Assembly (NCBI GenBank): GCA_021781255.1
Contig: JAJXXG010000618.1
Location: 1 to 8,186, forward strand
Source of the DNA: Acidobacteriota bacterium
Lineage (GTDB): Bacteria; Acidobacteriota; Terriglobia; Terriglobales; Acidobacteriaceae
Direction: 5' to 3'
Length of the DNA stretch: 8,186 nt
The position numbers and the translations under genes are program-made. Below, piece after piece: positions 1-6,029 of this stretch. Position 1 is the stretch's first letter. Every line of letters starts with the position of its first letter. The notes below the pieces were generated by a model. It did no database searches and was not told the DNA's origin. It saw nothing but the letters and a program-made list of their open reading frames with translations.

Positions 1-551
1 AGCGTAATGAACGGGCCGCCGTCGTGCGGCCAACACTTGAGGATGGGAAGCGCACTCAAGTCGAAGTTGTCGCGAACGATGACCTCTTTGCACGGTGCAT
101 CTTTTGCGCTCACTGTCTTGGGAAAAGCGCTGGTGAGCGCGCCCAACTGAGGCAGCATCTTGAGCTTGTCAAACAGGCCCTCGGGGGCTTTGAGGTTCAT
201 CAGGCCCTGGATGCGCTCGGCGATTTCGTCCAGGCGCTCCACACCAAGAGCCAGCGCCATGCGCCGCTCGCTGCCGAACTGGTTGATGAAGACCTTGTGG
301 CCCGGATGGCCCTTCACGTTCTCAAACAGCAGCGCCGGTCCGCCGGGCGCGTACTTCCCTTTTGTCTCGGTGCCCTTGCCCGCGCCGATCTTCGACACAC
401 GGTCGGTGATTTCCGTAATCTCCAGCTCCGGCGAAACCTCTTCGCGGATGCGCTTGAGTTCGCCCTGCTTTTCCAGTGTCTTGATCCAGTCGCGCAAATC
501 GTCGTAAGCCAATGAAGTCTGCTCCGTGCGGTGGTCACCGCCCTTCCTCAT
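1..551 (-). CDS. UbiD-family decarboxylase, N-terminal part (3' end outside window)
   Basis: This is the first 183 residues of a UbiD-type (de)carboxylase. Members use prenylated FMN to decarboxylate aromatic or alpha,beta-unsaturated acids, for example 4-hydroxybenzoate derivatives in ubiquinone or menaquinone synthesis. The family N-terminus is clear: a YDDLRDWIKTLEKQGELKRI stretch, then LEITEITDRVSK, a GGPALLFENVKG segment, and later LPILKCWPHDGGPFIT just before the window edge. These line up in order with E. coli UbiD as I remember it. The prFMN site and catalytic Glu-Arg-Glu residues lie further on and cannot be checked. The ATG at 551 has no clear Shine-Dalgarno. A TTG at 512-510, preceded by GGAG nine bases upstream, would start the protein where most relatives start, so the true start may be 512. 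The gene lies 114 bases after the DedA-rhodanese gene on the same strand. Family is secure; substrate and pathway are not determined. Confidence 0.9.
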   Translation of the reverse strand, partial: MRKGGDHRTEQTSLAYDDLRDWIKTLEKQGELKRIREEVSPELEITEITDRVSKIGAGKGTETKGKYAPGGPALLFENVKGHPGHKVFINQFGSERRMALALGVERLDEIAERIQGLMNLKAPEGLFDKLKMLPQLGALTSAFPKTVSAKDAPCKEVIVRDNFDLSALPILKCWPHDGGPFIT

Positions 552-592
552 ACTAAGTCTTTTGGCAGCGACGGGGCATAACCAGAGCGATG

Positions 593-613
593 CGGCGTCC
601 GCCCTGGACGCCG
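593..613 (-). other. 8-bp perfect hairpin between dedA-rhodanese and ubiD genes
   Basis: An inverted repeat with arms CGGCGTCC and GGACGCCG (8 bp) and a 5-base loop lies in the 114-base gap. No run of T follows it on either strand, so it is not a standard intrinsic terminator. It could be a 3' mRNA stabilising stem, part of a Rho-dependent end, or a structure in the ubiD 5' leader. A weak TATATC box lies just upstream on the minus strand (613-618) without a good -35. Function is inferred only from position. Confidence 0.4.
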
Positions 614-665
614 ATATACCTGAATGATTTGAACGTGAAAGCCTCTTTGAGCGACCAGCAGCCGG

Positions 666-1622
666 TCAGTCAATCGCCGGCATCGCCGGCTCGACTGCGT
701 CCATTGGGTAGCCGAGGCGCTTCCACTCGTCAAAGCCGCCGCGCAGCGGACGCACGCGCTCAATGCCCAGCTTGTGGAGCGTCATGGCGGTCTTGGCTGC
801 TGTCGCCTCGCTGGGGCACGTGCAGTAGAGGACCACGTCGCGGTCCCGCGGAATCTCGCTACTGTGCGCGGCGAGCGCTTCCGGCGTGAAGTGGCGCGCG
901 CCGGGCAGCGTGAACGGATCGGGCAGAAGCTCCAGTGGGTGGCGCAGGTCCACGATATAGACATTCTCGCCTGCGTCAAGCTGACGCTTCAGGTCTTCAG
1001 GCTCCAGGCGCGCGTCCACCAGCTTCCTCAGGAAGCTCTGGCGGCGGTAGATTCGGGCGAGGAAGAAACCGGCAATGCCCAGAGCAAGCAGCGCGCCGGA
1101 GAACCGCCCCGCCCAGTTCAGCAGGTTTGGATCGCGCTTGAGCGCATCGCCGAACAGCCTGCCCCCGACGAGCAAGCCGCCCACCCACAGCAGCGAGCCA
1201 ATGCCGTCGAACAGCAGGAACGGCCCGAAGGCCATGCCGTTCTCGCCCGCAACCGGCGGGGCCAGCGTGGCCAGGCCAGGCACAAACTTGGCAATCATGA
1301 GGGTCACGGCGCGGCGGCGGCCAAATGAATTCTGCGTGGTGCGCACGCAACTCGACGGCTCCAGAGAGAGTTTGCACAGGATGCGCAGCACATGGTGGCC
1401 ATACTTACGCCCGATGAGGAACCAGGCGCTATCTGCCAAGAGCGCTGCAATCAGCCCGGCCAGCAGCGCCAGGGCGAAGCTGATCTCATGCTCGGCCGAG
1501 AGCGCTCCGGCTGCCAGCAGAACCGGCGAAGCCGGCAGCGGGACCCCCAGCTGCTCCACCAGCACCCAGCCGAACAGAAGCAGGTAGCCGTAGACCATCA
1601 GAATGTGTGTGGGCAGTGCCAT
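666..1622 (-). CDS. DedA-family membrane protein fused to a C-terminal rhodanese domain
   Basis: A 318-residue two-domain protein. Residues ~1-195 form a DedA (VTT/SNARE-associated) integral membrane domain. It has hydrophobic stretches at ~8-24, 30-43, 47-70, 133-155 and 173-192, a re-entrant-like VPLPASPVLLAAGAL segment, and the family motif region AKFVPGLATLAPPVAG at 111-126. DedA proteins are linked to membrane lipid flipping and envelope homeostasis. Residues ~207-308 form a rhodanese-like domain: YIVDLRHPLE near the start, VVLYCTCPSEA with candidate catalytic Cys267, and the closing LRGGFDEWKRLGYP. The domain probably faces the cytoplasm. The arginine usual after the PG of the DedA motif is absent (GLAT instead of G-x-R-T), so transport chemistry may differ. 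The active loop holds Cys267 and Cys269, unlike the common CxxGxR type. It starts at an ATG with only a weak GGA element upstream. A candidate promoter lies just ahead, and the PBP gene upstream has its own terminator, so it is probably transcribed separately. Confidence 0.9.
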   Translation of the reverse strand: MALPTHILMVYGYLLLFGWVLVEQLGVPLPASPVLLAAGALSAEHEISFALALLAGLIAALLADSAWFLIGRKYGHHVLRILCKLSLEPSSCVRTTQNSFGRRRAVTLMIAKFVPGLATLAPPVAGENGMAFGPFLLFDGIGSLLWVGGLLVGGRLFGDALKRDPNLLNWAGRFSGALLALGIAGFFLARIYRRQSFLRKLVDARLEPEDLKRQLDAGENVYIVDLRHPLELLPDPFTLPGARHFTPEALAAHSSEIPRDRDVVLYCTCPSEATAAKTAMTLHKLGIERVRPLRGGFDEWKRLGYPMDAVEPAMPAID

Positions 1623-1649
1623 AGAAGATACGTCCGTTCGCGCGCGATC

Positions 1650-1677
1650 TGGATAGGCACACCGGGCAGGCTGACAA
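1650..1677 (-). promoter_or_regulatory. Candidate sigma-70-type promoter for the DedA-rhodanese gene
   Basis: On the minus strand TTGTCA (1677-1672, five of six consensus -35 bases) is followed after 16 bases by TATCCA (1655-1650, weak -10). This would start transcription near 1643, giving a leader of about 20 bases. It lies between the upstream gene's terminator and the ATG at 1622, where a promoter is expected. The -10 is poor, so this is tentative. Confidence 0.3.
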
Positions 1678-1687
1678 GCAATGTCAG
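1671..1687. repeat. Small inverted repeat CTGACA-N5-TGTCAG overlapping the candidate -35
   Basis: Perfect 6-base arms separated by five bases, centred in the 193-base gap upstream of the DedA-rhodanese gene and covering the proposed -35 box. The size and position suit an operator half-site pair, but a 6-bp inverted repeat can arise by chance and no regulator is nearby. Confidence 0.3.
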
Positions 1688-1770
1688 GCGTTGTACGGGG
1701 GCTTACAGTATGGATGATTCACCGGCGATTTCGTTGCAGTGTATGTTCGCGACAGCTCGCCCAAAGACAG

Positions 1771-1790
1771 AGGCCGCCCGAAAGCGGCCT
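1771..1790 (-). terminator. Intrinsic-type terminator after the PBP gene
   Basis: Twenty-five bases past the PBP stop codon the minus strand reads AGGCCGC, loop TTTCGG, GCGGCCT: a perfect 7-bp GC-rich stem. It is followed by CTGTCTTTG, a modestly T-rich tract. The loop and stem resemble common bacterial intrinsic terminators. The weak T tract lowers confidence, but the position directly behind a stop codon supports the call. Confidence 0.6.
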
Positions 1791-1815
1791 GTGCGTACTT
1801 CCTGCGGACTCGGCT

Positions 1816-3138
1816 CTACCTGACGGCCGCCGCTGGCGCGGCTGCCGCATGAGCCTGTTCAGGCCCCTTGCCTGCAAAGTAGTTGCGGTCCCAGAGATTC
1901 TTGTAGAACTCGCCGGTCAACTCGGCGGCGCGGGGACCGAAGGTGGGCCGGCCGCCTTCGAGGAAGAAGACCGTCACCAGGTTGCCCTGCGGTGTGTCAG
2001 AATAGGCGGCGAACCAGCCGAAGCGTGTGCCTTTGTCAGAGCAGGTGCCGGTTTTGCCAAAGACGGGCAGCTCGTGGAAGTTGGCGCGCAGCCGTCGCGC
2101 CGTTCCGTACTCGACCGCGCCGGCCATGCCATCTTGCAGGTCAGGAACATAACGGGCGATGTCCAGGGTCCGCTTGACCTTGGGCTGGAACGCGGCCACG
2201 TCTTCTGTCGAGGTCGGATGCTGCAGATAGTAGAGAGTTCCGCCGTTGGCGATGGCGGCCACAAGAGCGCCCAGTTGCAGCGGCGTCATGGAGACTCCCT
2301 GGCCAAAGCTGCACATGCGGCCCACGCCACCCTCTGAAGCGGGCAACTCGTGATCGGGATAGGTTCCCAACTGCTCGCCCTCGATGTGATAACCGGCCAG
2401 CTCGCCGAGACCGAACTGCGTGGCATAATGGCGCACGCGCTCAAAGCCCAGCTCCCTGCCCAGCTCTTCAAAATAAAGGTTGTTGCTGTGGGCGATGGCG
2501 TCAGTCATGTTCATGCGAAAACCGGCGAGCTGTACCGGCGTATCGCGCGTGACCAGCCCTTCAGAGAGAGCTGCAAGGGCCACGGAAAGTTTGATGGTGG
2601 AACAGGGTTCAGCGCCCGGCGAAAGCGCCAGCTTCTGGTTGACCATGGCCAGAATACGGCCATTGGATGGGTTGATGACAACGGCCGTGCCGTTCATGTC
2701 GCCAAGGGCGTCCATAGCGGCCTGGCGAACCACCGGGTCCTCGCCGGCGGTCATGTCGCCTTCGCCTACAACTCCGTTGACGAAGGAACTGGCAGTGAAG
2801 CGCTCATAGTAGCGATGGCGGCGTACCCGTAGTCCGGCCCGGCGCACATACGCTCCTCCGCTGCCGGCCGTGTGGGACTGACGCCGCGCCGAGGCCGCTT
2901 TTGTCTGCGTCGTCCTGCCCTGCGCCTTGCCGGAACGCGCATGCGTTGTCGCGGTTCTGGCAGCGGAGCGATGCGCCGTCGTCCTGTGCTTTCTCGCGTG
3001 GGTGGTTTTGGACAGGTGCTGACTTGCCGGCTTCGCATGATGCAATGTGTGTGGAGCATCCAGCGCGACAGCTCGGTTCGCGCCTGCCCCAAGCCCTGCC
3101 CAAACCAGCCCCAATGCCAAAACGCAAGACAGTCTCAT
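1816..3138 (-). CDS. Secreted single-domain penicillin-binding transpeptidase
   Basis: A 440-residue protein with a penicillin-binding transpeptidase domain at ~145-415, which makes peptidoglycan 4-3 cross-links or related acyl transfers outside the membrane. All three serine-acyltransferase motifs are present: S180-T-I-K183 (acylated Ser180), S218-N-N220 and K362-T-G-T365. Residues 1-25 form a hydrophobic signal sequence with a possible cut after AVA; there is no lipobox. Residues ~28-110 are a low-complexity His/Lys/Arg/Thr/Ala-rich linker, and the N-terminal dimerisation (PBP) domain of class B PBPs is missing. An Ala-rich tail follows residue 423. It sits 255 bases after ftsZ with its own candidate promoter and terminator, which suggests a role in division or septal wall synthesis but a separate transcript. 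GAGAGG lies 11 bases before the ATG. A class D beta-lactamase is a less likely alternative: that family normally has Y/F-G-N where this protein has SNN. Exact enzymatic role is unknown. Confidence 0.88.
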   Translation of the reverse strand: MRLSCVLALGLVWAGLGAGANRAVALDAPHTLHHAKPASQHLSKTTHARKHRTTAHRSAARTATTHARSGKAQGRTTQTKAASARRQSHTAGSGGAYVRRAGLRVRRHRYYERFTASSFVNGVVGEGDMTAGEDPVVRQAAMDALGDMNGTAVVINPSNGRILAMVNQKLALSPGAEPCSTIKLSVALAALSEGLVTRDTPVQLAGFRMNMTDAIAHSNNLYFEELGRELGFERVRHYATQFGLGELAGYHIEGEQLGTYPDHELPASEGGVGRMCSFGQGVSMTPLQLGALVAAIANGGTLYYLQHPTSTEDVAAFQPKVKRTLDIARYVPDLQDGMAGAVEYGTARRLRANFHELPVFGKTGTCSDKGTRFGWFAAYSDTPQGNLVTVFFLEGGRPTFGPRAAELTGEFYKNLWDRNYFAGKGPEQAHAAAAPAAAVR

Positions 3139-3214
3139 CCAGTCAACATCCTCTCAAAATTGGATCTTTTGCCATGCGTCCGCTCACAGGAAGCGCATTT
3201 GAAGCCTTGCGGCC

Positions 3215-3246
3215 GGCTCAGCAGGCGCCCACCCCGCCTGCCAGCC
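3215..3246 (-). other. Strong stem-loop in the leader of the PBP gene
   Basis: Arms GCAGGCG (3221-3227) and CGCCTGC (3235-3241) form a perfect 7-bp stem around a 7-base loop. After a 2x1 internal loop it extends by the 4-bp pair GGCT/AGCC. On the minus strand it lies just downstream of the candidate promoter, so it would be at the very 5' end of the PBP mRNA. No T tract follows, so it is unlikely to be a simple ftsZ terminator. A stabilising 5' stem or the end of the ftsZ message are both possible. Confidence 0.4.
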
Positions 3247-3258
3247 TGATATTGCCTC

Positions 3259-3287
3259 TTAATACAATAACCGACCTTGTGTCTGAA
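3259..3287 (-). promoter_or_regulatory. Candidate promoter for the PBP gene
   Basis: Minus-strand TTCAGA (3287-3282) and TATTAA (3264-3259) are separated by exactly 17 bases, each matching four of six sigma-70 consensus positions. They sit in the most AT-rich part of the 255-base gap between ftsZ and the PBP gene. Transcription would start near 3252 and leave a leader of about 115 bases that includes the hairpin at 3215-3246. Confidence 0.4.
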
Positions 3288-3293
3288 CCAGCT

Positions 3294-3303
3294 GCCAATT
3301 GGC
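3294..3303. repeat. 10-bp palindrome GCCAATTGGC upstream of the PBP promoter
   Basis: A perfect 10-base palindrome lies seven bases upstream of the proposed -35 box. The position would suit a small activator or repressor site. It could be chance; no second copy was seen in the window. Confidence 0.25.
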
Positions 3304-3393
3304 GACTCGCGCGCACTTCAGGACTACAACTATCGTCTTCTTCTGCGAATGCGATCGCCCGTACAACTCGCCAACTTGCTTTCCTGGCGTAGT

Positions 3394-4797
3394 TTAGAAC
3401 TGCAACCGGCGCATAAATGCCGGAACATCAAGGTCGCGCTCTTCCTCTTCCGCCGCATCGGCAATGGCCGCACCGGCGGGCTGCGCGGCATGCGATTCCT
3501 GCGCTCCCGCGTTCCGCGCGCTATCGCCAAAGTCAGCGGCGTAGTCTCTGGGCAGCGGGGTGTAGGCCGGCTCTTCCGCCAGCTCGGCAAACTGCGGGCG
3601 GGCAGCCGCGCCCACCAGTTCGCGTTCATCGGCTTCCGTTGCTGAACGTCCAGACTCCTCGTCCTCGCTCAGGAAGCGCGCAGGCGCAGGAGCGGCAGCA
3701 ACCGGCTCGGGCTCTGACAACCAATTGTCAGGAGCCACCACGGGCACTGAGATGACCGGCGCTTCTTCCACATTCAGCATGCGCGCGCGCCGCTCCGGCA
3801 TCTGGTCGCGGAAGCCGGTGGCGATCACGGTAATCTTCACCTCATCGCCCATCCGCTCGTCCTGCACCGCGCCGAAGATGATGTTTGCATCCTCATGGGC
3901 GGCGGACTGAATCAAGGACGAGGCTTCGTTAACCTCAGAGAGCTTAAGCGAGCTGGAGCCGGTGATGTTGATGAGGATGCCGCGCGCGCCGTCAATCGCG
4001 CCCGCATCCAGCAGCGGCGACGCCATGGCGGCCTGCGCCGCCTCAATGGCGCGGTTCTCGCCCGCGCGCACCGCGGTGCCCATCACGGCATGGCCCATGC
4101 CGGCCATAGTGGTCTTCACATCGGCAAAGTCGCGGTTGATGATGCCGGGGATGGTGATGATGTCGGAAATGCCCTGTACACCCTGGCGCAGCACGTCGTC
4201 GGCGATGCGGAAACTCTCAAAGAAACCGGCATCCTTGGCCACGGCCAGCAGCTTCTCGTTGGGAATCACAATCATCGTATCCACGCTCTCAAGCAGTTCC
4301 TTCAGGCCGCGCTCTGCCTGTTGCAGGCGGCGCTTGCCTTCAAAGCCGAAGGGGCGCGTAATCACGGCCACGGTCAGGATGCCCATCTCGCTGGCCAGCG
4401 AGGCAATCACCGGCGCGGCGCCCGTGCCCGTGCCGCCGCCCAGTCCGGCAGTGACAAAGACCATGTCCGCGCCCTCAAGCGCCTCAATGATCTTTTCCGA
4501 ATCTTCGAGCGCGGCGCGGCGGCCCACGTCGGGATTGGCGCCCGCTCCCAAGCCCGAAGTCAGCCGGACGCCCAGTTGCAGCTTAACCGGCGCCTGCGAC
4601 AGCTTCAGCGCCTGCACGTCTGTGTTGGCCGCGATGAATTCCACGCCCTCCAGCCCGGCCTGAATCATGCGATTGACGGCATTGCCGCCTCCACCGCCCA
4701 CGCCGATGACCTTGATGCGAGCGCCGCGCGGGCTCTCTTCGTGAAGCTTGATGCGCATCTCTCCGGCTACGTTCTTCTTCTGATCCATTGCGGCCAT
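3394..4797 (-). CDS. ftsZ: Cell division protein FtsZ (tubulin-like GTPase)
   Basis: FtsZ polymerises with GTP into the Z-ring that recruits the divisome. From the ATG at 4797 it is 467 residues, longer than the ~380-400 common in the family. Visible parts: GTP-binding [14 protein letters not shown] (31-44), [11 protein letters not shown] (83-93), tubulin signature GGGTGTG (120-126), and the T7 synergy loop [11 protein letters not shown] (221-231) with Asp223 and Asp226 for GTP hydrolysis. A long Ala/Glu/Pro-rich linker runs from ~345 to 454, followed by the conserved C-terminal peptide [11 protein letters not shown] (455-465) that binds FtsA. The open frame can reach a TTG at 4827 inside ftsA, but GAGGAGG just before the ATG pair at 4797/4788 argues for one of those. 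It lies 13 bases after ftsA and is probably co-transcribed. All catalytic motifs look intact. Confidence 0.98.
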   Translation of the reverse strand: MAAMDQKKNVAGEMRIKLHEESPRGARIKVIGVGGGGGNAVNRMIQAGLEGVEFIAANTDVQALKLSQAPVKLQLGVRLTSGLGAGANPDVGRRAALEDSEKIIEALEGADMVFVTAGLGGGTGTGAAPVIASLASEMGILTVAVITRPFGFEGKRRLQQAERGLKELLESVDTMIVIPNEKLLAVAKDAGFFESFRIADDVLRQGVQGISDIITIPGIINRDFADVKTTMAGMGHAVMGTAVRAGENRAIEAAQAAMASPLLDAGAIDGARGILINITGSSSLKLSEVNEASSLIQSAAHEDANIIFGAVQDERMGDEVKITVIATGFRDQMPERRARMLNVEEAPVISVPVVAPDNWLSEPEPVAAAPAPARFLSEDEESGRSATEADERELVGAAARPQFAELAEEPAYTPLPRDYAADFGDSARNAGAQESHAAQPAGAAIADAAEEEERDLDVPAFMRRLQF

Positions 4798-4799
4798 GG

Positions 4800-4806
4800 C
4801 CTCCTC
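4800..4806 (-). promoter_or_regulatory. Ribosome binding site deciding the ftsZ start
   Basis: The minus strand reads GAGGAGG in the 13-base gap between the ftsA stop and ftsZ. It is two bases from the ATG at 4797 (five if the first GAGG pairs) and 11 bases from a second in-frame ATG at 4788. Either fits better than the upstream TTG at 4827, which lies before this site. Confidence 0.6.
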
Positions 4807-4810
4807 GTGG

Positions 4811-6019
4811 TTAGAAACTCGCGGCAAACAGCGCGCGCAGCTTGGCGCGCAGGCTATTGCTTTCCGCGGCGCGGGTCACCCGCGTGCGGTGGGCATACAA
4901 AAGCATTCCAATGGCGGTGGCAAAGCTGGGGTTGATCAGTTCGCCCGGCATGTTGGAAAGCCGCACCGGCATTCCCGTCCGCGCCGGAACCCGCAACTGG
5001 CTCTCGGTCACGTCCAGCATACCGGGCAAAGCGGCTCCGCCGCCTGTGAGCACGCACCCTGCGCCCAGGGCATCCACCACTCCACCGTGACGCAAACTCT
5101 CCTTTACGTAATGCAAAAGCTCGCGCGCCCGCGGCTCCAGTATCTCCGCAATGGTGCGCAGTGCGAGCCGCTGCGGCTCTGGATTGGCAATCTCAATCTC
5201 CGCTTCCTGCGGCACGGCTGTTACAACGCAGTGGCCATACTGGCGCTTCAGATCCTCGGCCTGGGCCACGGGCATCTGCAGGCCCACTGCAAGGTCGTTG
5301 GTAAAGTGCGCGCCGCCCACGGGAACCGAAGCCGTGTGCGCCACGGCGCCCTCAAAAAACACCACCAGGTCGCTGGAGTGGGCGCCAATGTCGAGCAGGC
5401 ACACGCCCAGCTCGCGCTCGTCGGCGGAGAGCGTGCCCTCGGCGGCGGCAATCGATTCCAGAACCGCTTCCGTCACTTCCAGTCCCGCGCGGTTGGCGCA
5501 CGTCACCGCATTCTGCAGCGCGCTTCCGGAACAGGTCGCGATATGCAGATCCACCTCAAGCCGCGCGCCCACCATGCCTACAGGATCGAAGATGCCAGGC
5601 TGGTCATCGAGAATGAACTGGCGCGGCAGCAGATGAAGAATCTCGCGGTCCGGGGGCCGCTCCACGGCGCGTGCGCGATCCAGCGCGGCGCGCGCATCCT
5701 CGCTGGTAATCTCGCGCATGCGGCTGCCCAGATCCAGGCCGCCGTTGGTATTGAGCCCGCGGATATGCGGCCCGCCAACGCCTACCGCCAACTCATCGAA
5801 GTTAGCGCGCGCCACCCATTCCGCCCGCTCGATAGCCGCCTTCACGGCCCTGGCTGCGGGGGGAAGGTCGGAGATGAGCCCTTTGCGCATTCCCGCCGAC
5901 TCCACCACCCCGTGTCCGCGATAGCGCAGCGCACCCTCATTCAGGTCGGCCGCAAGCACGCGCGTCCACGCACTGCCAATGTCGAGCACCACGATCAGGT
6001 TGTCCTGCTTCTGGCTCAT
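4811..6019 (-). CDS. ftsA: Cell division protein FtsA (actin-like membrane anchor)
   Basis: FtsA is an actin-fold ATPase that tethers FtsZ filaments to the inner membrane and helps start recruitment of later division proteins. The 402-residue length is normal. Phosphate-1 motif [16 protein letters not shown] is at 10-25, the FtsA-specific 1C (SHS2) subdomain lies roughly at 85-165, phosphate-2 motif [16 protein letters not shown] at 206-221, and adenosine motif [12 protein letters not shown] at 323-334. The last 15 residues ([14 protein letters not shown] region, 389-402) form an amphipathic helix typical of the membrane-targeting sequence. The ATG lies 10 bases after the ftsQ stop and the stop lies 13 bases before ftsZ, the classic ftsQ-ftsA-ftsZ operon order. 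No strong Shine-Dalgarno precedes it; GTGAG at the end of ftsQ is weak, so translation may be coupled to ftsQ. Confidence 0.97.
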   Translation of the reverse strand: MSQKQDNLIVVLDIGSAWTRVLAADLNEGALRYRGHGVVESAGMRKGLISDLPPAARAVKAAIERAEWVARANFDELAVGVGGPHIRGLNTNGGLDLGSRMREITSEDARAALDRARAVERPPDREILHLLPRQFILDDQPGIFDPVGMVGARLEVDLHIATCSGSALQNAVTCANRAGLEVTEAVLESIAAAEGTLSADERELGVCLLDIGAHSSDLVVFFEGAVAHTASVPVGGAHFTNDLAVGLQMPVAQAEDLKRQYGHCVVTAVPQEAEIEIANPEPQRLALRTIAEILEPRARELLHYVKESLRHGGVVDALGAGCVLTGGGAALPGMLDVTESQLRVPARTGMPVRLSNMPGELINPSFATAIGMLLYAHRTRVTRAAESNSLRAKLRALFAASF

Positions 6020-6029
6020 CGTTCGGGAC

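Noticed and set aside
3351..3358. GCGATCGC octamer, identical to the cyanobacterial HIP1 repeat
   Set aside because: A single copy in a GC-rich window is expected by chance and no other copies were noticed.
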